Shown here piece after piece: positions 19,595 through 28,312 of a stretch of DNA of 64,000 bases; positions within the stretch are counted from its first letter, which is position 1, and every line of letters begins with the position of its first letter. Source of the DNA: Prauserella muralis (lineage in GTDB: Bacteria; Actinomycetota; Actinomycetes; Mycobacteriales; Pseudonocardiaceae); NCBI RefSeq assembly GCF_003202285.1, contig NZ_MASW01000001.1, forward strand, positions 1,426,001 to 1,490,000, in the 5' to 3' direction. The notes below the pieces were generated by a model. That model was not told the origin of the DNA. It saw only the letters and a list, made by a program, of their open reading frames with translations, and made no database searches. The position numbers and the translations under genes were made by a program.

Positions 19595-20040
19595 CACATA
19601 CTACCCCCGGTGGCGCGCATTCTCTCCCCCGCAGCGTCTTCCGCCATCGAATAGGCACCCAGTGCGGCTGTGAACTTCTCGGCCATGGTCGTGCAGTACG
19701 CGACGCGTTCCTCGAGCGCCTTGCTCAAGGCTCGACCCGATTCGCGCACCTTCTCCGCATTGTTAATGCTGGCATACTCTGCGCCGGGGCCTTCCGCGTC
19801 GATCAGCGCCTGTGCCCGCAGTCTGGCCCTTTCGTAGCGCTCGGCGAGGGTTTCCCATTCGCCTGCGATGGTGTGGAGTTGGGCGGGGGTGAAGGCGTAG
19901 CCGGGGCCTGCGGTGGCGATGACGGTGTCGAACCAGGAGGTGCCGGGAGTCTCCATCTGGTCGTTGCCGGTCTTCGGGGTATCGCGGGGGACGTAGACCT
20001 GCATGGTGGGTATGGCTTCGCCGGGGATCTCCCTTTTCAT
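19594..20040 (-). CDS. PE-like putative ESX-secreted protein, copy 2
   Basis: 148 residues, no signal peptide. The N-terminal region matches copy 1 apart from a few substitutions (QMET for QTET, FTPAQ for FTPDQ), whereas the segment after LAERY diverges. C-terminal Y-S-M-A-E-D gives a YxxxE export-type motif. Start ATG follows the AGGGGGACAGC spacer and overlaps the stop of a 26-codon micro-ORF. Coupled by TGATG to DUF3558 copy 2. Confidence 0.62.
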   Translation of the reverse strand: MKREIPGEAIPTMQVYVPRDTPKTGNDQMETPGTSWFDTVIATAGPGYAFTPAQLHTIAGEWETLAERYERARLRAQALIDAEGPGAEYASINNAEKVRESGRALSKALEERVAYCTTMAEKFTAALGAYSMAEDAAGERMRATGGSM

Positions 20041-20283
20041 GCTGTCCCCCTCACCATGCGCCAGTCGACGTTTGCCCTCGTTACGGCGATGCTCCACGTC
20101 ACGTCGGTTGTGGGCATGTCAGTTCCTTGCCTTGATGTTGCCGACGACTGCGGTGGCGACTTCGTGTGCCGCCTCGCAGGGGTCGAGTTGTCCGACTTTG
20201 TTGTCGCTGAGGTAGAGCGTGATGTCGACCGTGTCGCGGTCGCTGACGCCGACACGAACGGTGCATTCGCCTTCACCGCGGTT
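19834..20283 (-). repeat. Homogenised 450-bp block, copy B
   Basis: Counterpart of 18683-19132, covering the N-terminal half of PE-like copy 2, the spacer and the C-terminal third of DUF3558 copy 3. Partial further copies are the N-terminal half of PE-like copy 3 (about 20985-21110 best conserved) and the C-terminal third of DUF3558 copy 1 (17832-18005). Confidence 0.85.
20037..20117 (-). CDS. Putative coupled micro-ORF in DUF3558/PE spacer, copy B (26 aa)
   Basis: Second copy of the 26-codon frame in the spacer (MPTTDVTWSIAVTRANVDW...), starting 1 nt after the DUF3558 copy 3 stop and ending in a TGA that overlaps the ATG of PE-like copy 2. The three replacements relative to copy A are all nonsynonymous, which does not favour strong protein-level constraint. 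Confidence 0.28.
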   Translation of the reverse strand: MPTTDVTWSIAVTRANVDWRMVRGTA

Positions 20284-20748
20284 ATCCGTCACGCCATATG
20301 CGACGACCGGATAACCTGCCGCCAAGGGCATCTCCTCGAAGAACGCGGCGGTCGCTCGGTTCCGGTACAGGGTCGTCAGCCCTCGATCGTCGATCCGTGG
20401 GAACGCCACGGCAAACCGCGCCCGCGACTGATCGGGCGGACCCCACACGCATTCGGGACCGGTACCGCCACTGACGTTGGCGGTGGCCTCCGCATCGGAG
20501 CCAACGAACGCGGCCTTCTGCTGTTCCGTCACCGCGTCGCATGGGTGCGCCAGAAAATGGGTGATGTCCAGGGCAGGATCGGCCGGGGGTGCGCCGTAGG
20601 CGGGGAATTGGTCTTCCGTGACCAGCGAACTCGGGCCGGCTTGCCCGGTAGCGGTCGGCACTGCCTCGCCCGGCTCCATTCCTGTGCAGGCCATGGCCAG
20701 CACGGCAGAAAACGTCAGTGAGGTGAACAAGAGGACCAGTCGACGCAT
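20119..20748 (-). CDS. DUF3558 family lipoprotein, copy 3
   Basis: 209-residue lipoprotein with signal LLFTSLTFSAVLAMAC (lipobox LAMAC). The C-terminal third is the shared module of the three copies; the N-terminal two thirds are specific to this copy. Start ATG overlaps the PE-like copy 3 stop (TGATG). Function of the family is unknown; its repeated pairing with PE-like genes suggests an envelope partner of the secreted protein. Confidence 0.85.
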   Translation of the reverse strand: MRRLVLLFTSLTFSAVLAMACTGMEPGEAVPTATGQAGPSSLVTEDQFPAYGAPPADPALDITHFLAHPCDAVTEQQKAAFVGSDAEATANVSGGTGPECVWGPPDQSRARFAVAFPRIDDRGLTTLYRNRATAAFFEEMPLAAGYPVVAYGVTDNRGEGECTVRVGVSDRDTVDITLYLSDNKVGQLDPCEAAHEVATAVVGNIKARN

Positions 20749-21191
20749 CAGAACTTCCCTCTTGCCTTGACCTCGGCAGCCGCATCACCTTCCGCGCGAC
20801 TGTAACTGCTCAAGGCCGTGCGAAACTTGCCAGCCATCGTCTCGCAGTAGTTCGCGCGCTCGTCCAGCGCTTGCATCAGTGCCAAACCCGATGCTCGTAT
20901 CTTTTCCGCGTTGTTGATGCTTGCGTACTCGGCCCCGGGCCCTTCGACGAGAGCGATCTGCTGCGCAGTTCGCTTCGCGGCCTTGTAGCGCTCGGCGAGG
21001 GTTTCCCATTCGCCTGCGATGGTGTGGAGTTGGTCGGGGGTGAAGGCGTAGCCGGGGCCTGCGGTGGCGATGACGGTGTCGAACCAGGAGGTGCCGGGAG
21101 TATCCGTCTGCGTGGTGTCGCGCTCCGGGCGCTCCCGCGGCACGTAGACCTGCGTCACGGGTATCGCCTGCCCGCGAATCTCCCTCTTCAC
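20748..21191 (-). CDS. PE-like putative ESX-secreted protein, copy 3
   Basis: 147 residues, first gene of the minus-strand ESX-substrate operon. The N terminus (MKREIRGQAIPVTQVYVPRE) is the most diverged of the three, but the block from TSWFDTVIATAGPGYAFTPD to LAERY is shared. C-terminal Y-S-R-A-E-G provides the YxxxE element. Start GTG is preceded by AGGGGGAGC. A 227-nt divergent intergenic region separates it from the polyprenyl synthase gene. Confidence 0.62.
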   Translation of the reverse strand: MKREIRGQAIPVTQVYVPRERPERDTTQTDTPGTSWFDTVIATAGPGYAFTPDQLHTIAGEWETLAERYKAAKRTAQQIALVEGPGAEYASINNAEKIRASGLALMQALDERANYCETMAGKFRTALSSYSRAEGDAAAEVKARGKF

Positions 21192-21290
21192 TCGCTCCCC
21201 CTCGTGCCGTGACGTAGCACCTACGCTCCGTGTACGACGGTTCGGACGCTAGCACGGTTCCCCTCCCTCGGGGACGGCTTCGGCGGAAGT

Positions 21291-21304
21291 CGCAAGCGTT
21301 TGCG
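21291..21304. promoter_or_regulatory. Candidate operator in divergent region
   Basis: CGCAA-GCGT-TTGCG is an inverted repeat with 5-bp arms and a 4-bp centre, resembling LacI-family operator architecture. It lies between the divergent PE-like copy 3 and polyprenyl synthase genes. A TAGCGT element on the minus strand (about 21245-21250) could be a -10 box for the ESX-substrate operon. No regulator gene is nearby; weak evidence. Confidence 0.25.
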
Positions 21305-21418
21305 CGGGTGGTGTCGTCAGCATCACGCAACGGCGTGACCAGCGGGTGATCGGCAGGTCAATGTCTCCCATTAGGCTGGTGAGGACCGTGACCCAGTGCC
21401 GGAAAGGGCGGAGCCGAC

Positions 21419-22441
21419 GTGTCAGTGCGTGATGGCGCCATCGAGGAGTTGCGCGCTGCAGTCGGGCTGCAGATCGCCGACGAGGGTCTGCTCCGGACCC
21501 TCGCCGACGGGCTGCGCGACGTCGAGCGCATCCTCCGTGACGTCGTGCGCAGCGAGGTGGCCGCCGTGCACGAGCCTGCCCGGCACCTGGTGGAAGCCGG
21601 TGGCAAGCGTTTCCGTCCGCTGTTCACCCTCCTGGCCTCGCAGTTCGGCACCGAGGGCCGCGACGCGGTGATCACCGCCGCCGCGTCCGTCGAGCTCGTG
21701 CACCTGGCCACGCTGTACCACGACGACGTGATGGACGAGGCCACCATGCGCCGCGGCGCCCCGAGCGTCAACGCGCGCTGGGACAACACGGTGGCCATCC
21801 TCACCGGCGACTTCCTGTTCGCGCACGCGTCCCGCCTCGTCGCCGACCTGGGCACGGACGCGGCCCGGATCATCGCCGAGACATTCGGTGAGCTGGTCAC
21901 CGGCCAGATGCGCGAGACGGTCGGCCCGGGCGAGGGCGAGGACGCCGTCGAGCACTACCTGTCGGTCATCGCGCAGAAGACCGGCTCGCTGATCGCCACC
22001 TCGGGCCGCTTCGGCGGGATGCTCTCCGGCGCCCCTGCGGACCACATCGAGGCGCTGTGCCGGTTCGGCGAGATCATCGGCACCGCTTTCCAGATCTCCG
22101 ACGACATCATCGACATCGACTCGCCGTCGCACGAGCTCGGCAAGTCGCAGGGCACCGACCTCCGGGAGGGCGTCCGCACGCTGCCGATGCTCTACGAGCT
22201 GGCCGAACCGGCCCCCGACGCGCGGCTCGTCGAGCTGCTGCGCAGCGCTCCCCTCGAGGACGACACCCTGGTGGGGGAGGCGCTGGAGCGCCTGCGCGGT
22301 TCCCGCGGGCTCGAGCGCGCGCGGGTCACCCTTTCCGACTACGCTCAGCGCGCGAGAACGGAGCTGGCGGCCCTGCCGCCGACCCCGGCACGGGACGCCT
22401 GCGAATCGGTAGCCGACTACCTCGTCGCGCGCACTCGTTGA
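21419..22441 (+). CDS. All-trans polyprenyl diphosphate synthase (menaquinone side chain)
   Basis: Cytosolic prenyltransferase that condenses isopentenyl diphosphate with allylic diphosphates. Both Asp-rich motifs are present: first DDVMD (in TLYHDDVMDEATMRRGAP) and second DDIID (FQISDDIIDIDSPSH), with GGKRFRPLF near residue 60. 340 residues, usual length. Its location just after the complex I operon supports a role in the menaquinone side chain rather than carotenoids. GTG start follows GGCGGAGCCGAC. Product chain length cannot be read reliably by eye. Confidence 0.88.
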   Translation: MSVRDGAIEELRAAVGLQIADEGLLRTLADGLRDVERILRDVVRSEVAAVHEPARHLVEAGGKRFRPLFTLLASQFGTEGRDAVITAAASVELVHLATLYHDDVMDEATMRRGAPSVNARWDNTVAILTGDFLFAHASRLVADLGTDAARIIAETFGELVTGQMRETVGPGEGEDAVEHYLSVIAQKTGSLIATSGRFGGMLSGAPADHIEALCRFGEIIGTAFQISDDIIDIDSPSHELGKSQGTDLREGVRTLPMLYELAEPAPDARLVELLRSAPLEDDTLVGEALERLRGSRGLERARVTLSDYAQRARTELAALPPTPARDACESVADYLVARTR

Positions 22442-22494
22442 CGGGCCGCTGCGCCGTCGCCAGGTGAACAGAACACGAGGAGGACAGCGCGGGT

Positions 22495-23736
22495 ATGTCC
22501 ATTTTCGGACAGGTGTGGGTGTTCAGCGCGATCGCGTTCGTGCTGGGCGCGTTCCTCGCCTGGCTCTTCCTGGTCCGGCCCGCCCAGCGCCGTGTGCGCG
22601 AGCTGGAGCGCAGACTCGCCGCCGCTGAGTCCACCCCGGCACCGGTCCAGCCGGGGCCGCGCCCGGAGCCCGCGATGTTCGGGGGCGCCGCCCACGGCGA
22701 CGAGTCCGACCCGGTCGCGCCCATGCCGTCGACCAGGCAGTTCACCCCCTCCGAACCCGCACAGGCCGAGCTGACGCAGCAGATGCCCCCGACCCCGGCC
22801 ACCAACTGGCACGAGCGCGACAGTCTGCAGGGCTTCCAGCCTGCCGCCGCGGCCGACGACGAGGACGACATTGACCGGTGGCAGCGCGAGCAGGACCGGC
22901 ACGAGCAGTACGGCGCGCCGGGCGTCAGCGCCGTACTGGGCGGCGACGACTCGATGCGCAGCGTCCCGGAGCCTGAGCCCGAGCCCGAGGTCGAGCCGCA
23001 CGACGAGCCGCGGTTCGCCGAGGAACGGCACGGGTACGAGGAGCCGGGGACCTACCAGGAGACCTACGACGACCAGCCCTACCACGAATACGCGGAGCCG
23101 GAGCCCGAGCGCGAACCCGAACCGGAGCCCGAGCCCGAGCCCGAGCCGGAGCAGCCGCGGCGCGCGCCGAGCCTGTTCGAGCCCATGGGGTACCAGCCGC
23201 AGCAGGAGCCGGAGACCGCCCGGCACCGCGCCGCCGACGAGCAGCCGCAGGCCGACCCGCCCCCGGCGTACGCGTTCAGCGACCCCGGCACGGAGCCGGA
23301 GGACGAGCCCGCCGTCGAGCAGACTCAGGTGCTGCCGAAGCGCAGGCCGCGGCAGTCGCCTCCCGGTGGCTTCGAGCCACCCAAACCCATCCAGCCGTCG
23401 ATGCGGCCGGTCACCCGGCGCGAACCCGAGCCGGAGGGCGGTGCGCACAGCGGCTCCCTGTTCGAACCCGCCGTCGCCCCCGGTCCTTCGGCGCCGACGC
23501 CTCCCGCCCGTGACCCCGGACCCGGCGACGGCCTTCCCCCCGGCCCGTTCGGGCCCGGCTCGGCGATGCCGCGGCCGGGAGGCGGCAGGCCGTCGGATGA
23601 CTACACCGTGAAGGCAAGCGTCACCGCGCTGCGCTACTGCACCGAGGACTCGCCGCAGTTCGAGCGCATGGTCGCCGAGGTGTGGTTCCGCACGCCCGCC
23701 GACGCCGAGCGCGTGGGGTTCCGCCCGCTCAGCTGA
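22495..23736 (+). CDS. Single-pass membrane protein with C-terminal sunset-like domain
   Basis: 413 residues. Residues about 4-28 form one membrane helix (VWVFSAIAFVLGAFLAWLFLV), followed by a short charged coil, then ~300 residues of acidic Pro/Glu-rich disorder with PEPEPEP-type repeats. The last ~45 residues (DDYTVKASVTALRYC, then FERMVAEVWFRTPADAERVGF) resemble the sunset domain of the channel accessory protein ArfC (pattern ...AEVWF.t.edAe.aGFRP). ATG is preceded by GAGGAGG. Topology would put the sunset domain on one membrane face on a long flexible tether. The role is unknown. Confidence 0.72.
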   Translation: MSIFGQVWVFSAIAFVLGAFLAWLFLVRPAQRRVRELERRLAAAESTPAPVQPGPRPEPAMFGGAAHGDESDPVAPMPSTRQFTPSEPAQAELTQQMPPTPATNWHERDSLQGFQPAAAADDEDDIDRWQREQDRHEQYGAPGVSAVLGGDDSMRSVPEPEPEPEVEPHDEPRFAEERHGYEEPGTYQETYDDQPYHEYAEPEPEREPEPEPEPEPEPEQPRRAPSLFEPMGYQPQQEPETARHRAADEQPQADPPPAYAFSDPGTEPEDEPAVEQTQVLPKRRPRQSPPGGFEPPKPIQPSMRPVTRREPEPEGGAHSGSLFEPAVAPGPSAPTPPARDPGPGDGLPPGPFGPGSAMPRPGGGRPSDDYTVKASVTALRYCTEDSPQFERMVAEVWFRTPADAERVGFRPLS

Positions 23737-23747
23737 TCCCGGACCCG

Positions 23748-23796
23748 GACACGAACGCGGCCCCGAGGCTGTTCAGCCCCGGGGCCGCGTCGTGTC
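23748..23796. terminator. Bidirectional terminator hairpin
   Basis: A 17-bp stem with a single bulged A: left arm GACACGA(A)CGCGGCCCCG at 23748-23765 pairs with CGGGGCCGCGTCGTGTC at 23780-23796, leaving a 14-nt loop. It lies in the 77-nt gap between the convergent sunset-domain gene and korB, so it can serve both. No strong T-run, as is usual for high-GC actinobacterial terminators. Confidence 0.8.
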
Positions 23797-23813
23797 GAGC
23801 GGAGATCGATCGC

Positions 23814-24874
<1,061 letters not shown>

Positions 24875-24878
<4 letters not shown>

Positions 24879-26788
24879 GCCACGACCTCCTTGTCACGGA
24901 TGATGTCGGTGAAGACGTTCTCGAGCTCTTCGGCCTTGAACGGCAGTCCGGCGATCTTGGTGTAGGACTTGATGTCCGCGAGGTACTTGGCGCGCAGCAG
25001 CGTCGCCAGCTGGCCGAGGTTCATCTCCGGCACCACGACGGTGTCGTAGGCGGCGAGTACCTCGCCGAGGTTCTTGGGAAACGGGTTGAGGTGGCGCAGG
25101 TGGGCCTGCGCGATGGGCATGCCGTTCTTGCGCACCCGCCGGCACGCGGCGCCGATCGGCCCGAACGACGAGCCCCAGCCCAGCGCCAGCACGCGGGCCC
25201 TGCCGCCGCTGGGGTCGTCCACCTCCACGTCCGGCACGTCGATGTTGTCGATCTTGCGCTGGCGCAGCCGGACCATGTGGTCGTGGTTGTCCGGGTCGTA
25301 GGAGATGTTGCCCTTGCCGTCGGCCTTCTCCAGGCCGCCGATGCGGTGCTGCAGGCCGGGTGTGCCCGGCACCGCCCACTCGCGGGCCAGCGTCTCCGGA
25401 TCGCGGACATAGGGCCAGAACTCGCCGGAGCCGTCAGGCGCGTTGGGCTCCGACGCGAACGTCACCCGCAGGTCCGGCAGCGACTCGACGTCGGGGATCA
25501 GCCACGGCTCCGAGCCGTTGGCGATGGCGCCGTCGGAGAGCAGCAGCACCGGCGTGCGGTAGGTCAGCGCGATGCGGGTGGCCTCCAGCGCGATGTCGAA
25601 GCAGTCGGCGGGCGTGCACGGCGCCACGATCGGCACCGGCGACTCGCTGTTGCGGCCGAACATGGCCTGCAGCAGGTCGGCCTGCTCGGTCTTCGTCGGC
25701 AGGCCGGTGGACGGGCCGCCGCGCTGCACGTCGATGACGAGCAGCGGCAGCTCGGTCATGACGCCGAGCCCGATGGTCTCGCTCTTCAGCGCGATGCCGG
25801 GGCCGGACGTGGACGTCACGCCCAGTGCGCCGCCGTAGGAGGCGCCCAGTGCCGCGCCGATGCCGGCGATCTCGTCCTCGGCCTGGAACGTGAGGATGCC
25901 GAAGTTCTTGTGCTTGGACAGCTCGTGCAGCACGTCGGAGGCCGGCGTGATCGGGTAGGTGCCCAGCAGCACCGGCAGGCCGGAGCGCTGCCCCGCGGCG
26001 ACGATCCCGTAGGCCAGCGCCGTGTTGCCGGTGATCTGCCGGTAGGTGCCGCGCGCCAGCTTGGCAGGCGCCACCTCGAACGTCGTGCCGAAGGCCTCGG
26101 TGGTCTCGCCGTAGTTCCAGCCCGCGCGGAAGGCCAGCACGTTGGCCTCGGCGATGTCCGGCTTCTTGGCGAACTTCTCGCGCAGGAACCGCTCGGTGCC
26201 CTCGGTCGGCCGGTGGTACATCCACGACAGCAGACCGAGCGCGAACATGTTCTTGCAGCGCTCGGCGTCCTTCTTGCCGAGGCCGGTGTCGGCCAGCGCG
26301 CCCTGCGTCAGGGTCGACATCGCCACCCGGTGCACCTCGTAGGCCGAGAGCGAGTCGTCCTCGAGCGGGTCGGAGCCGTATCCGACCTTGGAGAGGTTGC
26401 GCTTGGTGAACTCGTCGGTGTTGACGATGATCGTCCCGCCGTTCGGGACGTCGGCCAGGTTCGCCTTCAGCGCGGCGGGATTCATCGCCACCAGCACGTC
26501 CGGCCGGTCGCCGGGGGTGAGGATGTCGTAGTCGGCGAAGTGGACCTGGAAGCTGGAGACGCCGGGGATGGTGCCCTGCGGGGCGCGGATCTCGGCGGGG
26601 TAGTTCGGCAACGTGGCGAGGTCGTTCCCGAACGCCGCGGCCTCCGAGGTGAACCGGTCGCCCGTCAGCTGCATGCCGTCGCCCGAGTCACCGGCGAACC
26701 GGATGACGACTCGGTCGAGCTGACTGACCTCCGTGGGTCGCGTCGCCGACAGCGCGCCGGTGCCACTGCCGTTCGCACTCGTGCTCAT
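24875..26788 (-). CDS. korA: 2-oxoacid:ferredoxin oxidoreductase subunit alpha (gamma-alpha fusion)
   Basis: 637 residues. The N-terminal ~190 form the gamma domain (IRFAGDSGDGMQLTGDRF at residues 29-46), followed by the pyrimidine-binding alpha domain (GTYPITPASDVLHELS and QAEDEIAGIGAALGASYGG) and a C-terminal swivel domain (HLRHLNPFPKNLGEVL). Start ATG follows AGAGAGGGATTCCC. Forms the KorAB complex with the downstream gene. The 133-nt upstream gap separates it from the Lrp-like regulator transcribed in the same direction and is relatively AT-rich near 26840-26865, a plausible promoter. Confidence 0.94.
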
Positions 26789-26887
26789 GGGCCAGGGAAT
26801 CCCTCTCTCACGACTGGGCGCGGGACACGCGTCAATACTTCGAGATTACTTGTTGTTTTCAGGGGGTGCGCAGGGGTGTGATCCGGC

Positions 26888-26907
26888 TTACCTGTGACCA
26901 GTGGTAA
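26888..26907. promoter_or_regulatory. Inverted repeat between korA and the regulator
   Basis: TTACC-N10-GGTAA lies just beyond the stop of the Lrp-like gene and upstream of korA. It may be a short operator or the remnant of a terminator; the arms are only 5 bp, so the evidence is thin. Confidence 0.2.
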
Positions 26908-26921
26908 CGCCGTTGTCGATC

Positions 26922-27380
26922 TCAGTTCGTGGGATCGGCGGTACGGTTCGGCGGCCGCTCGAGCAGTGTCGAGAGCACCACCGTGGACACCGTGCGGTCG
27001 ATGATCTCGAGCCCGCGCAGACGCTCCAGCGCGTCCTCGAGGTGGTGGATGTCGGCCGCGCGCAGGTGCACGATCGCGTCGGCCGCTCCCGACACAGTGT
27101 ACGCGGCGACGACCTCCGGCAGCGGCTCCAGGTGAGCCCGGATGCGGGCCGGCGAGACGTTGCCCTGGCAGTGCACCTCGACAAACGCCTCGGTGCCCCA
27201 GCCCAGCGCCTCGGGGTCCACCACGGCCGTGAAGCCGCGCAGCACGCCGGTTTCCAGCAGCCGGTCCACCCTGCGCTTCACGGCCGGCGCCGACAGTCCG
27301 ACCACCTTGCCGATCTCGGCATAGCTGGACCGCGCGTTGGCCACCAGGCACGAAACGATTCGCTGATCGAGCGTGTTCAC
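26922..27380 (-). CDS. Lrp/AsnC family transcriptional regulator
   Basis: 152 residues: an N-terminal winged HTH (SSYAEIGKVVGLSAPAVKRRVDRL, written in parts: SSYAEIGKVVGLSAPA and VKRRVDRLLETG) followed by a RAM/ligand-binding domain (PEALGWGTEAFVEVHC, then YTVSGAADAIVHLRA). GTG at 27380 was chosen; a TTG two codons upstream is possible. No Shine-Dalgarno is visible, so the message may be leaderless. It is divergent from the DDAH-family gene across a 73-nt AT-rich region with a palindrome, an arrangement suggesting that it regulates itself and its neighbour. Confidence 0.9.
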   Translation of the reverse strand: MNTLDQRIVSCLVANARSSYAEIGKVVGLSAPAVKRRVDRLLETGVLRGFTAVVDPEALGWGTEAFVEVHCQGNVSPARIRAHLEPLPEVVAAYTVSGAADAIVHLRAADIHHLEDALERLRGLEIIDRTVSTVVLSTLLERPPNRTADPTN

Positions 27381-27386
27381 ACGCAA

Positions 27387-27403
27387 TGTTTAGCACATAA
27401 ACA
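27387..27403. promoter_or_regulatory. Candidate Lrp/AsnC operator
   Basis: TGTTTA-GCACA-TAAACA is a perfect 6-bp inverted repeat with a 5-bp centre, placed between the divergent Lrp-like and DDAH-family genes. On the minus strand it is flanked by two direct TTGCGTGT elements. Size and AT-rich arms fit an Lrp/AsnC binding site. Confidence 0.5.
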
Positions 27404-27453
27404 CGCAACCAACAGCGATTGATTGCATGATCTGGCACCAATACATTCGAAGT

Positions 27454-28302
27454 ATGACGGACACCTCCCCGTTGCCCGTGCGTGTGCCCACCCCCCGTCA
27501 CTACCTCATGTGCCCTCCGCGGTACTTCGCCGTCGACTACGTGATCAACCCGTGGATGGACCCGAGCACGCCCGTCGACGTCGACCGCGCGATGGAGCAG
27601 TGGACCATCCTGCGCGACACCTACCGCGACCTCGGGCACACCGTCGAGGAGGTCGAGCCGCGGCCGGGGCTTCCGGACATGGTGTTCGCCGCCAACTCCG
27701 GCACCGTGATCGACGGCCGCGTGCTGGGCGCGCGGTTCCGCGCGCCGCAGCGTGCCGCCGAGGCCGAGCACTTCCGCCGCTGGTTCGTCGAGCACGGCTA
27801 CCGCGACCTCACGATGCCGCGGCGGATCAACGAGGCCGAGGGCGACTTCGCCTGGACGGGCTCCGTGCTGCTCGCGGGCACCGGCTTCCGCACCGACCCG
27901 GAGGCGCACGCCGAGGCGCAGGAGACGCTGGGAGTGCCCGTGGTGTCGCTGCGGCTGACCGACCCGCGTTACTACCACCTGGACACCGCGTTGTTCGTCC
28001 TCAGCGAGGCCACCGACACGCGGCAGGCGCAGATCGCCTACTACCCGCAGGCGTTCTCGCCCGGCTCGCTGCGGGTGCTGCGGCGGATGTTCCCCGACGC
28101 CGTGGTGGCAGGCACCGCCGACGCGGAGTGTTTCGGGCTCAACGGCGTCTCCGACGGCCGCAACGTGATCCTGCCGCTGGAGGCCACCGCGCTGGCCGAC
28201 CGGCTCGCCGCCCGCGGCTACGAGCCGGTGCTGCTCGACATCTCCGAGCTGCGCAAGGCGGGCGGCGGCCCCAAGTGCTGCACCCTGGAGATCCGCAAGT
28301 AG
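27454..28302 (+). CDS. ddaH: Dimethylarginine dimethylaminohydrolase-family amidinohydrolase
   Basis: 282 residues of the guanidino-group-modifying superfamily (5-bladed propeller), which acts on methylated arginine or related guanidino compounds. Visible catalytic elements are an early GLPDMVFAANSG Asp/Asn loop, YYHLDTALFVLS with the catalytic His, and a C-terminal GGGPKCCTLEI with the nucleophilic Cys. Start ATG at 27454 was chosen; an upstream in-frame ATG at 27427 is within the promoter-like AT-rich region. Divergent pairing with an AsnC-type regulator matches arginine/ornithine catabolic loci in other actinobacteria. Confidence 0.8.
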   Translation: MTDTSPLPVRVPTPRHYLMCPPRYFAVDYVINPWMDPSTPVDVDRAMEQWTILRDTYRDLGHTVEEVEPRPGLPDMVFAANSGTVIDGRVLGARFRAPQRAAEAEHFRRWFVEHGYRDLTMPRRINEAEGDFAWTGSVLLAGTGFRTDPEAHAEAQETLGVPVVSLRLTDPRYYHLDTALFVLSEATDTRQAQIAYYPQAFSPGSLRVLRRMFPDAVVAGTADAECFGLNGVSDGRNVILPLEATALADRLAARGYEPVLLDISELRKAGGGPKCCTLEIRK

Positions 28303-28312
28303 GCGCGGTGCC

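Noticed and set aside
21192..21418. Riboswitch or small RNA in the 227-nt divergent region
   Set aside because: Only a short inverted repeat and weak -10-like elements are visible; no recognisable riboswitch core.
25091..26881. 596-codon plus-strand ORF opposite korA
   Set aside because: Antisense shadow of a well-supported oxidoreductase gene with clear motifs on the minus strand.
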